Source: CAZADH01 sp964483805 (lineage in GTDB: Bacteria > Muiribacteriota > Ozemobacteria > Ozemobacterales > Ozemobacteraceae). From it: 16,605 nt of DNA. How positions within the stretch are numbered: position 1 is the stretch's first letter; every line of letters begins with the position of its first letter. The stretch is from assembly GCA_964483805.1 (NCBI GenBank), contig CAZADH010000128.1, positions 1-16,605 on the forward strand, read 5' to 3'. The notes below the pieces were generated by a model that was not told the DNA's origin, ran no database searches, and was given only the letters and a program-made list of their open reading frames with translations. Positions 1 to 8,432 of this stretch are shown here, one piece after another. The position numbers were made by a program, and so were the translations under genes.

Positions 1-21
1 GATGCCTGGAGAGCCGAATGA
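1..21 (+). CDS. 3' end of an upstream gene (partial)
   Basis: Frame 1 is open from the window edge and reads DAWRAE before a TGA at 19-21. The TGA overlaps the ATG of the next gene (ATGA), the usual arrangement of translationally coupled genes. The next gene encodes an ABC-2 permease, so the upstream gene may be its ATPase subunit, but only six codons are visible and that identity is inference from context. Confidence 0.3.
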   Translation, partial: DAWRAE

Positions 22-1118
22 CGCCACGACTCGTATTCGCCATCTTTCGCAAAGACTTGCGGGACGGCATGCGTAACTACCAAGTATTGCTCATGTTGCT
101 GACGCCCATCATCCTGTCGCTGCTGTTCAACAAAACCATGGGTGAAAGCCGCGCCCAGATGCACCTGCCGCGCATCGGGGTACTGGGGTTTGGCAATCAG
201 TTGTTCATGGATGCGTTGTCCGGCAAGGATCCGCGGGTCAAGTTCGAGATGGTCGACAGTCGCGACGAACTCAATTCGAAAGTGCTTGAAGGCGTCTATG
301 CCATCGGCCTGGTCATGCCCCGCCAGATCGGCGTCGGGTCCGGCGCCGTTGCGACCGCGTCGGCCAAACCGGTCATCGAGGTGCTGATCGGGGCCGGATT
401 GCCGGCATTCACGCGAGAGACCCTCGAGGCAACCCTGACCAACGCCGTGCGCAATCTGGTGGGGGCGCCGGCCCCGGAACTCCCGATCACCCTTGTCGTG
501 CGCGAGATCGGAGAGGCGCAACGGCACCGGAGCCGCACCTTTGCCCAGGAATCAATGCCGATGATCGTCCTGATGGCCCTCGGCATGGTTGGTTTCATCG
601 GCCTGCCGATGGCGTTCGTCGAAGAGAAAGAACGAAAAACGTTGCAGGCGTTGATGCTCGCGCCCATCGATGTCAACGATCTGATCCTCGGCAAGAGCGC
701 GTATGGCCTGGCGATGATCTCGGTCACCGTCGTCGCCATCGTGGCAATCAACCAGCAGTTCGGTGGCGCGCAGTGGTTGTTCTGGACCCTTGTCTTGCTC
801 GGCAGCCTGTTGTGCCTGTTTGTCGGTCTTTTCATTGCACTGTTCGCCGAGAGCCAAGCGACGGTGAACGCGATCGGCACCAGTCTGTTTCTCGTGTTTC
901 AGTTGGTGCCCAGTCTGATGATGAGTTCCGACACGCTGCGCTTGCTGGCCCCGTTCGTGCCGTCGACGTTCCTGCAGGACGGCATGAAGAAGGCTCTGTT
1001 TTATGACCTCTCGCTCGTGCCCTGGCAACACGATCTGGGCGCAATGGTCGCCTGGACGCTCGGCGCTTACCTGGTCCTCTATCTCTCGCTCCGGTATCGG
1101 CGACACCACCTGCTGTAG
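18..1118 (+). CDS. ABC-2 type transporter permease (NatB/ABC2_membrane_3-like)
   Basis: Integral inner-membrane subunit of an ABC exporter; the ATP-binding partner is expected just upstream, outside the window. The 366-residue protein has one membrane segment near residues 22-38, a large extracytoplasmic region to about 178, then five hydrophobic segments near 180-200, 228-245, 254-276, 284-302 and 342-358. After the second segment comes the family signature, a glutamate/lysine-rich turn followed by TLQALMLAPI at about 208-217 (ExEx3Tx3Lx3P pattern). This topology matches the NatB/YhaP-type permeases. The start is supported by a GGAGAG ribosome site at 8-13 and the ATGA overlap. The substrate cannot be told. 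It ends 10 bases from the convergent gene, with no clear terminator between. Confidence 0.85.
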   Translation: MTPRLVFAIFRKDLRDGMRNYQVLLMLLTPIILSLLFNKTMGESRAQMHLPRIGVLGFGNQLFMDALSGKDPRVKFEMVDSRDELNSKVLEGVYAIGLVMPRQIGVGSGAVATASAKPVIEVLIGAGLPAFTRETLEATLTNAVRNLVGAPAPELPITLVVREIGEAQRHRSRTFAQESMPMIVLMALGMVGFIGLPMAFVEEKERKTLQALMLAPIDVNDLILGKSAYGLAMISVTVVAIVAINQQFGGAQWLFWTLVLLGSLLCLFVGLFIALFAESQATVNAIGTSLFLVFQLVPSLMMSSDTLRLLAPFVPSTFLQDGMKKALFYDLSLVPWQHDLGAMVAWTLGAYLVLYLSLRYRRHHLL

Positions 1119-1128
1119 TTGCGCTTCT

Positions 1129-3348
1129 TCAGACACTCTCCGTGGTGTCGGGCCAGACGGCCCACAACGCCCCGAGGTTGACCGCCACCACGGCGATCAG
1201 GATGCCCATGGCGCCGGTCAGGCCGAACAGTGGCAGCAGCACCGGGGTGGCGACGACCGCGGCGACGAAAGCGCCGAGGTGGTCGGTCCAGAACAGGAGG
1301 CCGGCGACGCGTGGCGATGCGAGTCCCCGCTCCTCGAGGGCCCTGGCCACGAGCGCGAATTCGAGTCCGGCAAGCCAGGCCAGAACCGTGATTGCCGCGC
1401 CAATCGGCACCAGGGTGTGCAGCTCGACGGTGGCCAGTAGGGCGAGAATACCGAGCAGACCTGCCAGATTGGCGCCTTTGACCCGCAGGACGGTGCGGCG
1501 GTCGGCCGCAAACCAGCGGCCCGCCGAAGCCGCGCCGGCAGCCAGACCGAGCATATACAAGCCGAAGAACAGCGCGGCCAGTTGGAACATGGCGCCCTGG
1601 CGGCTCTGAAACGCGAAGAGCAAGCACAGCTCGGTCACCATGCCGACGGCACCCGACCACGCGATGGTGCCGCCTGCGGCAATTGACATACATTGTATTT
1701 CGAACTTGCGGGTGACGGCGAGCGCCAGCAACCAAGCCAGTAGCGGCAACCCCAGCACCAGCGCCCACGTCGGGGCATCCCAGGCCAGGATGCGGCGCAG
1801 GCCCGATCCGGTGAAGACGTCCCACAACCGCAGTTGATAATGAAATGCCGTCGGACGGGCATCGGTGTTCGGGGTGGTCGGCACCACCCGGGCCAGCCAC
1901 GTATCCAGTTCGCGTTGGCGAAAGGGCTGCAAGCGGTTGCGGAATCCCGCAGCCGTGAACATCTGCGTCGGGATGCCGCGGCCGGCAAACCGCACTCCGA
2001 GCGTCTCGGCGGCCGTGGCGAGCGCCGTGTCCGCGGGGCCGGCGAGAAACACCAGCGGATATCCCGGCAATGCGGCAACCCGGGGGAACACCTGACGCAA
2101 CGTCTGCCAGGTCGAGTGCAGCACCTGCTCCATTTCGGCGCCCAGGTAGTTCTCGTTGCCGGTCAGCGACATCATCAACGTGCCGCCCGCGCGGAGCCGC
2201 AACGCCATGGCGGCAAAGGCCTCGCGGGTGAACAGCCGATTGGCCAGCAACGTGGTCGGGTCACTCGGCGCGATCAGGATGCCGTCGTAGGTCGCCGTGG
2301 CCGCGGTGAGAAACCGCCGAGGATCCGCATCGATGAAGGTGACCTCGCCCTGGCGCGTCGCACCCCTTGGGGGCGCGATCTCACGGACAGCCGAGGCGAT
2401 GATTCGTTGCAGTCCGGGGTCGAGTTCGACGACATCGATCCGACTGTCGGGGTATTTCCGCAGTTCGGCGGCGATGTCGGGCGCCGGCGCTCCCAGAATC
2501 AGGAACCGCGACGGCGTGCCCACCTGACTGGCGAACAGGTGCGCCGTCTCTTCACCCTGGGCCGGATCGGGCCACGAAGTGAGCAGGGCGTTGTCGGAAT
2601 AGAGCGACTTCTGGTCGTAATATCGGGCGATCTGCAACTGTTGGTAGGGGGTGTCGCGGGTCTCGACCAGTTCGTACCCCGGGTGAGCCCAGGTCCAGAC
2701 AGCTTGGGCGAAGGCCTGGCCCAGCGGGGCCGAGGCGACGGCAAGCAACGGTGCGGCCAGCACGAGGCCGCGCACCAGCCAGTTGCGCGGCCACCGCACC
2801 AGCGCCGCCGACAACGGGAACAGCGGCAGCGCGGCGGCCAGCGTTGGGGGGCCGGCCCGCCCGGCGATGAAGAAGGCGAAGAACAGTCCACCGAAAAACC
2901 CGCCCAGCGCTTCCACACTGTAGATGGTCTGCACGTTGCCCCGGCGGGCGCCGGCGGGAAGAGCCATACCAAGTATTACAGTGACCGGCGCCGAGCAAAC
3001 GATGGCCAGGCCCAGCAACGGCAGGATCGGCAGGCAGCCGCCCTGCGGGGCCGGCAACCACACGAGGGCGAGCCGAAACAACCCCAGCGCCGCTGGACCC
3101 GCCAAGACCGCCGCTCCCGTCAGCACACCGAGCGGCGCCGGCCACCGGGACCCCATGAAAGCGCCCGCAGCGACGCCGGCCAACCACCCGGCCAGAACGA
3201 GGCTGACAATCAACTCTGTTCCGTAGAAGGTGCCCACGAGCAGGCGCAGCACCATGATCTGCGCCAGATTCGCCCAACATCCCAACGCTACGAACAACAC
3301 CAGCACCGAGGCCGGCGTGGTCACCCGGAGCTTTCCGCTTCCGGTCAT
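1129..3348 (-). CDS. Multi-pass membrane protein with a spermidine-synthase-like methyltransferase-fold domain
   Basis: A 739-residue protein in three parts: an N-terminal membrane block of about seven helices (residues 12-212), a soluble Rossmann domain (about 225-460) and a C-terminal membrane block. The middle part follows spermidine synthase (SpeE) layout: a strand and turn at RFLILGAPAPD (281-291), an acidic strand end VELDP (307-311), IDADPRRF (339-346) and YDGILIAPSDPTT (354-366). In active aminopropyltransferases the first motif is glycine-rich (GGGDG or GGGEG) and the last carries a catalytic Asp (DxxDP). Here the glycines are mostly lost and the first Asp position is Ala-Pro, so classical polyamine synthesis is doubtful. 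The membrane-SpeE fusion type is common in bacteria with poorly known function. It lies 40 bases after the preceding gene and has no obvious ribosome site of its own; the ATG at 3348 is the likely start. Confidence 0.75.
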   Translation of the reverse strand: MTGSGKLRVTTPASVLVLFVALGCWANLAQIMVLRLLVGTFYGTELIVSLVLAGWLAGVAAGAFMGSRWPAPLGVLTGAAVLAGPAALGLFRLALVWLPAPQGGCLPILPLLGLAIVCSAPVTVILGMALPAGARRGNVQTIYSVEALGGFFGGLFFAFFIAGRAGPPTLAAALPLFPLSAALVRWPRNWLVRGLVLAAPLLAVASAPLGQAFAQAVWTWAHPGYELVETRDTPYQQLQIARYYDQKSLYSDNALLTSWPDPAQGEETAHLFASQVGTPSRFLILGAPAPDIAAELRKYPDSRIDVVELDPGLQRIIASAVREIAPPRGATRQGEVTFIDADPRRFLTAATATYDGILIAPSDPTTLLANRLFTREAFAAMALRLRAGGTLMMSLTGNENYLGAEMEQVLHSTWQTLRQVFPRVAALPGYPLVFLAGPADTALATAAETLGVRFAGRGIPTQMFTAAGFRNRLQPFRQRELDTWLARVVPTTPNTDARPTAFHYQLRLWDVFTGSGLRRILAWDAPTWALVLGLPLLAWLLALAVTRKFEIQCMSIAAGGTIAWSGAVGMVTELCLLFAFQSRQGAMFQLAALFFGLYMLGLAAGAASAGRWFAADRRTVLRVKGANLAGLLGILALLATVELHTLVPIGAAITVLAWLAGLEFALVARALEERGLASPRVAGLLFWTDHLGAFVAAVVATPVLLPLFGLTGAMGILIAVVAVNLGALWAVWPDTTESV

Positions 3349-3388
3349 GAGAAGCTCATGGGATGGACCGAGTTGAGAAGAAAGATCG

Positions 3389-4804
3389 TCAATTCTTGAC
3401 GAATGAGACCACCTCGTCGAGAATCGTCAGCAGTTCCGGACAGGCCACCTTGGGATCGTTCTTGTCTTTGATCGCATCGAGTTGCGCAACGTAACCCAGC
3501 GGATCGATCTCCCGATGCAGAATCGGCAGTTCGAGCGCCTTAACCACCTGGTGGATGGTGCGGGCGGTGGCCTTGGCCAGGTCCTCGCTGGGGCCGTGCG
3601 CATGCAGGGTGCGCAGGCTGTCGACCACGGCCCGCAGCAGCTCCTGCGACGATCGCTTGGCCAACGCAATGTTGAGGGGGGCCAGCATCTTGTCGAGCGA
3701 GGGCAGGCCGGCGTTGCCGCGGCGTTCCTTGTGCAGACGCTTCAACACCCGGGGCAGCCGGTCGGCCAGATCGCTCCATTGCGCCGAGGTCTGCGCGCCG
3801 ACGAGAGGTGCCTCGCCATCGTCAATACAATCGAGGCACGCAGGTCCGGTCGCCGTGACGTGCGCGGTGGGCAACCACCGCGGCAGAACGCGTGCGGCCG
3901 CATCAGAGAGCAGGAATTGTGCGACTTTGCCGGTCTGCCGGTGGCCGTGTTTGAGCGCCTTCGACTTGTCGATGAGCATCAACTGGTCGGCAAACTGCTG
4001 TTTCTGCAACTGGAAATCGACGCTGCTTGCGCCGCGAATGCCCGCCGCAATCTTGTTCATCCGCCCCTCGACGTCGGTGCGGACCTGGGGCGACATGGCG
4101 CCGGACTCCTGCTCGAAGTAATCGACGATTTTCTTGACCAACCCCTGCCCTCGCGTCTTCCAGACGGGTTCAGGGATGGCGTAGATCAGGTTGGCCAGTT
4201 TTTCGGTCTTCTCACCACCACCCGAAGCCTGGCCGACGCGCACCGGGTCGCGCAGGCTTTTGGGCGGAATCAGACATGGCTTGAAATCGTTGACGATGCG
4301 CTGTTGTGAACTCGACAGCACGCCGGCCGCTTCGCTCTCGAGGGCCAGCACCTGCTCGGTTACGGCTCCGACCGCATCTTTCAAGCGCTTGTCGAGTTGG
4401 CTGGCGGCTGCCTGGCTGTCTTTTTCGCTGCCGATCGGCCCGTAGAGTTGGTCGCGCAGGGCCGAGAAAGCACCCATGACCTTGTTCTTGTCGGCCAGGA
4501 CCTGCTCTTCGGCCTGGTTGCGCGCCGTATCGGCCTTCTGTGCCAGCGCGGCCAGTTTCTTGACCTGGTCGGGCGACAGATACAGACCGCGCAACAGGTT
4601 CAGCAACGAGATCTCCTCGCGAAGCTCTTGCAACTCGGGGAGCCGGGGCTTGGCCGCCGCCGGCTGTCCGACCAAAACCACAACCAGTGCCGAGAGCAAT
4701 ACAAGGGCAATATACCGCCGGCGTGGCAGCTCCTGTGCCGGACGAGCGGGACCGCAGTTTCTCACGGGGAATTCGACGTGGGCATTGGCGTACGAGTCGC
4801 GCAT
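3389..4804 (-). CDS. Secreted or membrane-anchored protein with two Spy/CpxP-like LTxxQ motifs, function unknown
   Basis: About 471 residues. A hydrophobic segment near residues 31-49 follows an RRR cluster, giving either an uncleaved anchor or a signal with cleavage near QPAAA. The following region is helical and charged. It holds LSPDQ (76-80) and LSSSQ (163-167), spaced as the two LTxxQ motifs of Spy/CpxP periplasmic chaperones, then a conserved-looking FKPCLIPPKSLRDPVRVGQA stretch (about 174-193) and later a CLDC pair (about 323-326). The protein is about three times longer than Spy, so only the N-terminal half is comparable; the rest I do not recognise. Two in-frame ATGs exist, at 4810 and 4804. 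The AGGAGG at 4811-4816 touches the first but stands 6 bases from the second, so 4804 is preferred. It lies between the GT39 and SpeE-like genes and is probably co-transcribed with them. Confidence 0.7.
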   Translation of the reverse strand: MRDSYANAHVEFPVRNCGPARPAQELPRRRYIALVLLSALVVVLVGQPAAAKPRLPELQELREEISLLNLLRGLYLSPDQVKKLAALAQKADTARNQAEEQVLADKNKVMGAFSALRDQLYGPIGSEKDSQAAASQLDKRLKDAVGAVTEQVLALESEAAGVLSSSQQRIVNDFKPCLIPPKSLRDPVRVGQASGGGEKTEKLANLIYAIPEPVWKTRGQGLVKKIVDYFEQESGAMSPQVRTDVEGRMNKIAAGIRGASSVDFQLQKQQFADQLMLIDKSKALKHGHRQTGKVAQFLLSDAAARVLPRWLPTAHVTATGPACLDCIDDGEAPLVGAQTSAQWSDLADRLPRVLKRLHKERRGNAGLPSLDKMLAPLNIALAKRSSQELLRAVVDSLRTLHAHGPSEDLAKATARTIHQVVKALELPILHREIDPLGYVAQLDAIKDKNDPKVACPELLTILDEVVSFVKN

Positions 4805-4810
4805 GGGCAT

Positions 4811-4816
4811 CCTCCT
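4811..4816 (-). promoter_or_regulatory. Ribosome binding site AGGAGG deciding the start of the LTxxQ-motif gene
   Basis: A perfect AGGAGG on the minus strand. Its spacing is 0 bases to the ATG at 4810 and 6 bases to the ATG at 4804, so initiation at 4804 is favoured. It is the strongest Shine-Dalgarno sequence in the window. Confidence 0.65.
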
Positions 4817-4838
4817 CGGTTCTTCGTTACCGGGGTGA

Positions 4839-6971
4839 TTACGGGGTTTTCTTCTTCGGCTTCGCGGTGCCGGGTTTGGGTGGTTTTCCTGATCCCGTCG
4901 TATTCTGAGTGCCGCTGGCGAGGCGACTGGTTACACTGGCCTGGCTGGCGACCGCGGTGACCGGGGCGATCAACGCTGCCTGGGATGCGCCGGCCGAAGC
5001 GATCTCGGTGGTGGACCCCACCAACGGCGCAGACGAAGCCGTGGCCGGAATCTCGAGCGATGCCGCGGCGGTGGCCGCGGCCAACACGGTGGTCGACGCC
5101 GGCATCTCTTGGGCCGCCGCTTGTTTGGCGGCCAACGCATGCAGGGCCTGCGGGTCGAGCGGGTCACCCGGGCGATACAGACCCCATTCACCCAGTTTGA
5201 CCATTGCTGCCAACTGGCGTTTCAGACCAAGGCGCAACCGGTCGAGGTCTTCATCGCGGCTCAACAGTCCGACCGCCGTGCCCCAACTTGCGATCTGCGC
5301 CAACCCCTCGGGACCGGTGAGAATGCGCTGCGGCGCTGATCCGAAGCGCGTCTCGAGGTTCTCGACATCGAGCGTGTAGCAGGTGCCACCAGTGTAGAAC
5401 GGCAACGCTTCCAGGAACCGCCCGACGCACACCAGCGGAATCTGCCCGTCGAACCGGTACCGCGCTGCGGTTTCGCGCAGCAGCGGCCGATAGGAGTGGG
5501 CCAGAACTCCCTCGAACCCGGGCAGGGCCGGCAACAACAGGCTCACCAGACCGGGCGAGATCAGGGCCAGCACCAGCACCAACCCTTTGTCGATCCCGTA
5601 TTGCAGGAACACCAACCCGAAAAACGCCATGAACAACAGATGCGCTGCCACCACGAGCATCAGTTTGGCCAGGCGCGGATCAGGCAAGTCGGCTTTCCAG
5701 GCCCCGATCAGCAGGGCAAACCCCGCCAGTCCGACGAGAACGAGAGAGAACACGGCGGCATTGTCATACGTCACCACGTCTTCGCCGTCACCGAACAGGG
5801 CGCGGGCGAGAAAACTGCCCGTCAACAGCGCGCAGGGGACGAGCAACGGCAGGACGTACGTGGCCTGCTTCGACTGACTGATCGAGAACACCACAAACGG
5901 CAGCGCGATCCAGATCATCAGGCTCTGATTCTGCAATGGGGTCAGCGTATTGTGGCGCAGCAGCGCCTTTTCGATCGAGACCAGAAACAGGATCGACCAT
6001 GGGAACAGGCCGATGAGCATGACCAATACGTAATACCACCACGGTTCCGCGCGATCCTGTGGGGTCGTGGCAATGCGGCAGACGATTTCGTCCCAGAGGA
6101 ACAACCCGGTGGCGCCCGGATGGGTGGCGGCGACGCAACCGTACCAGCCCAGCCCCACGACGGCGAAAACGCCCCAACCGATCGGGAACCGCAGCAGCCG
6201 CCGCAGCGACTCGCGGTCGCCACGCCACCACAACCACGGGATCAGCGCGAACAGAGGCAGGAGCCCGACCGGACCCTTGGTGACCAAAGCCAGGCCCGCA
6301 AACAGATAGAATCCGAACCGGTGTATCCAGCGACTGTGCAGGATCTCGGCGAACAGGCAGGCGACCGTCCAGGTTTCGCAAAGCGTGAGAAACGGATCGC
6401 TGGTGAAGCCCTTGAACAGGCCAAGAAAGAGAATGCTCGTGATCAGCACCAGTGCCGACAGCATCCCCGTGGGGGTTCCGGCCCACATACAACCAATAAC
6501 ATAACAGCCGATGGCAGTGAATGCGGCGGCAACCGGTAAGGTTGCCTTGACTCCCCATTCGCTCGGCACGCTCGGGGCGAGATCCTGGGCGCGTCGCCAG
6601 GCTGCTTCGAGTTTGATGCCGGCGACCCCGGCCCAGTAGGTCAGCGGCGGTTTGGCCAGATAGGGCACCCCATTGCGCTCGGGAATCAACCAACTGCCGC
6701 CGTCGGCCATGGTGCGGGCAATCGAGGCATAGCGACCTTCGGTGGTCTCGGTCAGGCCGAAGCTTCCCAGGTGATACGCGACGAGGCAGAACGTGGCCAC
6801 GCCCACCAGCAACGGCAACCCGAACCACCGCCAGAAACGACGGCGCGGGCGGATCTCAGTTGCGGTGGTTGCCGGAACCGCACAGTTTGCGGCGGCAGGC
6901 GCCGGATCGGTCTGGGTGGCCGGAATGGCGACGGCCTCGGCGACGGGTTTCGGGTCAGGAGTTTGCGACAT
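4839..6971 (-). CDS. Glycosyltransferase family 39 (ArnT/PMT-like) membrane protein
   Basis: Transfers a sugar from a polyprenyl-phosphate carrier to an acceptor at the outer face of the inner membrane; the sugar and acceptor are unknown. The 710-residue protein has about a dozen hydrophobic segments from residue 48 onward. After the first comes TETTEGRYA (74-82), matching the acidic catalytic loop of ArnT-type enzymes (family pattern ETxExRYA), then a KPP motif at 107-109 in the first periplasmic loop. A SQSKQATYVLPLLVP segment corresponds to the ArnT SKLPTYILP motif. The C-terminal third holds a soluble domain. Low-complexity Ala/Thr/Pro/Ser tails flank both ends (about 1-40 and the last 90 residues), the latter ending in a lysine-rich KPKKKTP. 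An AAGGGG ribosome-site-like sequence lies 9 bases before the ATG. Probably the first gene of the three-gene minus-strand operon. Confidence 0.85.
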   Translation of the reverse strand: MSQTPDPKPVAEAVAIPATQTDPAPAAANCAVPATTATEIRPRRRFWRWFGLPLLVGVATFCLVAYHLGSFGLTETTEGRYASIARTMADGGSWLIPERNGVPYLAKPPLTYWAGVAGIKLEAAWRRAQDLAPSVPSEWGVKATLPVAAAFTAIGCYVIGCMWAGTPTGMLSALVLITSILFLGLFKGFTSDPFLTLCETWTVACLFAEILHSRWIHRFGFYLFAGLALVTKGPVGLLPLFALIPWLWWRGDRESLRRLLRFPIGWGVFAVVGLGWYGCVAATHPGATGLFLWDEIVCRIATTPQDRAEPWWYYVLVMLIGLFPWSILFLVSIEKALLRHNTLTPLQNQSLMIWIALPFVVFSISQSKQATYVLPLLVPCALLTGSFLARALFGDGEDVVTYDNAAVFSLVLVGLAGFALLIGAWKADLPDPRLAKLMLVVAAHLLFMAFFGLVFLQYGIDKGLVLVLALISPGLVSLLLPALPGFEGVLAHSYRPLLRETAARYRFDGQIPLVCVGRFLEALPFYTGGTCYTLDVENLETRFGSAPQRILTGPEGLAQIASWGTAVGLLSRDEDLDRLRLGLKRQLAAMVKLGEWGLYRPGDPLDPQALHALAAKQAAAQEMPASTTVLAAATAAASLEIPATASSAPLVGSTTEIASAGASQAALIAPVTAVASQASVTSRLASGTQNTTGSGKPPKPGTAKPKKKTP

Positions 6972-7091
6972 ACCGATTTGCCCCTTGCGACCGCTGCCAC
7001 CACGGTTGGCTCACGGCCGACGATGGGTGTCGTTCGGCGAAGGTCTGTGCGGTTGGTTGCACCGAATGGACACCGTGCCCTCCATCTTGGA

Positions 7092-7125
7092 GTGGTGCAC
7101 GGAGTATAGCAGTTGGTGTGGTGCA
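7092..7125 (-). promoter_or_regulatory. Possible extended -10 promoter with flanking direct repeats, upstream of the GT39 gene
   Basis: The minus strand carries TGCTATACT, an extended -10 hexamer TATACT at 7103-7108, with no good -35, as is typical of extended -10 promoters. Transcription would start near 7096, leaving a leader of about 125 bases. Two exact direct repeats of GTGGTGCA (plus-strand reading) at 7092-7099 and 7118-7125 lie on either side of the -10, spaced 26 bases start to start, where a regulator could act. The functional reading is inference. Confidence 0.4.
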
Positions 7126-7157
7126 AAAACCAGACCCCGGTGAAAATACTGCCGCTA

Positions 7158-8432
7158 TCACTCCCAGCGCCCGGGAATAGGCGTGCCGCAAGCCGCGCAC
7201 GCGCCGAATTTCAGGTGGTTCTTGGTGATCTGGTACCCATCGCGGCCGATGACGACTGCCTGGCATTTGGGGCAGTAGGTGTTCTCGCCGGCGTGCCCCG
7301 GCACATTGCCCAGGTAAACATAGCGGAGACCGCTGGCCATCGCCTTCTCGCGCAGTTGCGTCAGCAGATCGATCGGCGTCGAGGGCAGGTTGCGCAGACG
7401 ATACATCGGGTGAAACCGCGACAGGAATAACGAGACGTTCGGACCGAGCTTGTCGTGGATCCAGTTGAACATCGCCTGCATCGTGGCCTGATCGTCGTTG
7501 ACCGTCGGCACGACGAGCGTGACGATGTCGATCAGGACTTTGGCCTTGGCTGCCGCTTCGAGCGCGGCCAGAACCGGGGCCAGGCTGCCTCCACTGATCG
7601 TGCGGTAGAACCGCTCCGAAAAACCTTTGAGATCGACCTTCAATACGGTGAGGTACGGCAACAACTCGGCGAGCGGCTCGGGGTTGATGTACCCGCTCGA
7701 GACCATGACGTTGCCGATGTTCGCCGCCTTCGCCAGCTTGGCTGTGGCCAACATGTATTCGTAAAATACGGTGGGCTCGGTGTAGGTGTACGCGATGCTG
7801 CGGCAACCGCGCTGCTGTGCCGAAGCCACGACCTGTTCGGGCGCCAGGTCGATCACGTCGAGATTCTCCGGATACTCCTGTGAGATCTGCCAGTTCTGAC
7901 AGTACCGGCAACCGAGCATGCACCCGGCAGTGGCCAGTGAAAACGCGGTGCTGCCGGGCCACAGATGAAACACGGGCTTCTTCTCGATCGGATCGATCGC
8001 AACCGAGCAGGGCCGCCCGTAGACCAGCGTCGCGATGCGGTTTTCGAGCCCGACCCGCACTTTGCATTGGCCCCGTTCGTACGGGCGAAGAACGCAGAAC
8101 ATCGGGCAGAGTGTGCAGCGGACGCAGCCACCGGCGGCTTTTTCCCAGTACATCGCATCGCGTGGGACGAAGCCAAGTTTCTCCGCGCGTTCGAGGGCGG
8201 CGCGTGCCTGCTCGCGGTCGTATCCGGAGGCCTCACGGTTCGATGTCTCGCCCCGGTTGTTATCGGCCGGTTCCGCGGTGGTCGAGGCGGGATTGGTTGC
8301 AGAACCGCTTCGGGGGCCCGATCCCGCGGAGTCGTGGCGTCGTTCGCTCGATACGAATGACATGCCGGCGATCCCGGCCAGACCGCAGAAGGTGCAGGCG
8401 TGGGTCAGGAACTGCCGCCGATTCCAGGTCAC
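7158..8432 (-). CDS. amrS: AmmeMemoRadiSam-type radical SAM enzyme with a twin-arginine signal
   Basis: Radical SAM protein of the AmrS family, related to pyruvate formate-lyase activating enzymes; the reaction is not established. In 424 residues there is a Tat motif NRRQFLT (4-10), a modest hydrophobic region, and a disordered Ser/Asn/Glu linker (about 29-75). An N-terminal cysteine cluster follows (C103, C106, C109, C113, C123), then the radical SAM Cx3Cx2C (C171, C175, C178), the family stretch YTYTEPTVFYEYM (215-227), a NVPGH motif (376-380) and a C-terminal zinc-ribbon-like pair (C387/C390, C412/C415). All cluster ligands are intact. The start is GTG at 8432, whose GTGA overlaps the stop of the FMN-binding gene, so the two are translationally coupled. 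Most family members are thought cytosolic; the Tat signal and linker here suggest export or membrane tethering. Confidence 0.85.
   Translation of the reverse strand: MTWNRRQFLTHACTFCGLAGIAGMSFVSSERRHDSAGSGPRSGSATNPASTTAEPADNNRGETSNREASGYDREQARAALERAEKLGFVPRDAMYWEKAAGGCVRCTLCPMFCVLRPYERGQCKVRVGLENRIATLVYGRPCSVAIDPIEKKPVFHLWPGSTAFSLATAGCMLGCRYCQNWQISQEYPENLDVIDLAPEQVVASAQQRGCRSIAYTYTEPTVFYEYMLATAKLAKAANIGNVMVSSGYINPEPLAELLPYLTVLKVDLKGFSERFYRTISGGSLAPVLAALEAAAKAKVLIDIVTLVVPTVNDDQATMQAMFNWIHDKLGPNVSLFLSRFHPMYRLRNLPSTPIDLLTQLREKAMASGLRYVYLGNVPGHAGENTYCPKCQAVVIGRDGYQITKNHLKFGACAACGTPIPGRWE

Noticed and set aside
1834..3399. 521-codon open frame antisense to the SpeE-like gene
   Set aside because: Arg/Gln/Gly-rich translation without any motif, fully inside a convincing gene on the other strand.
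5496..6539. 347-codon open frame antisense to the GT39 gene
   Set aside because: Gln/Arg/Glu-rich shadow of codons for hydrophobic residues on the opposite strand; no start signal or domain.
7121..7157. Possible Rho-independent terminator after the radical SAM gene (minus strand, ACCGGGGTCTGGTTTTT)
   Set aside because: The stem is only three pairs; too weak to call despite the T run.
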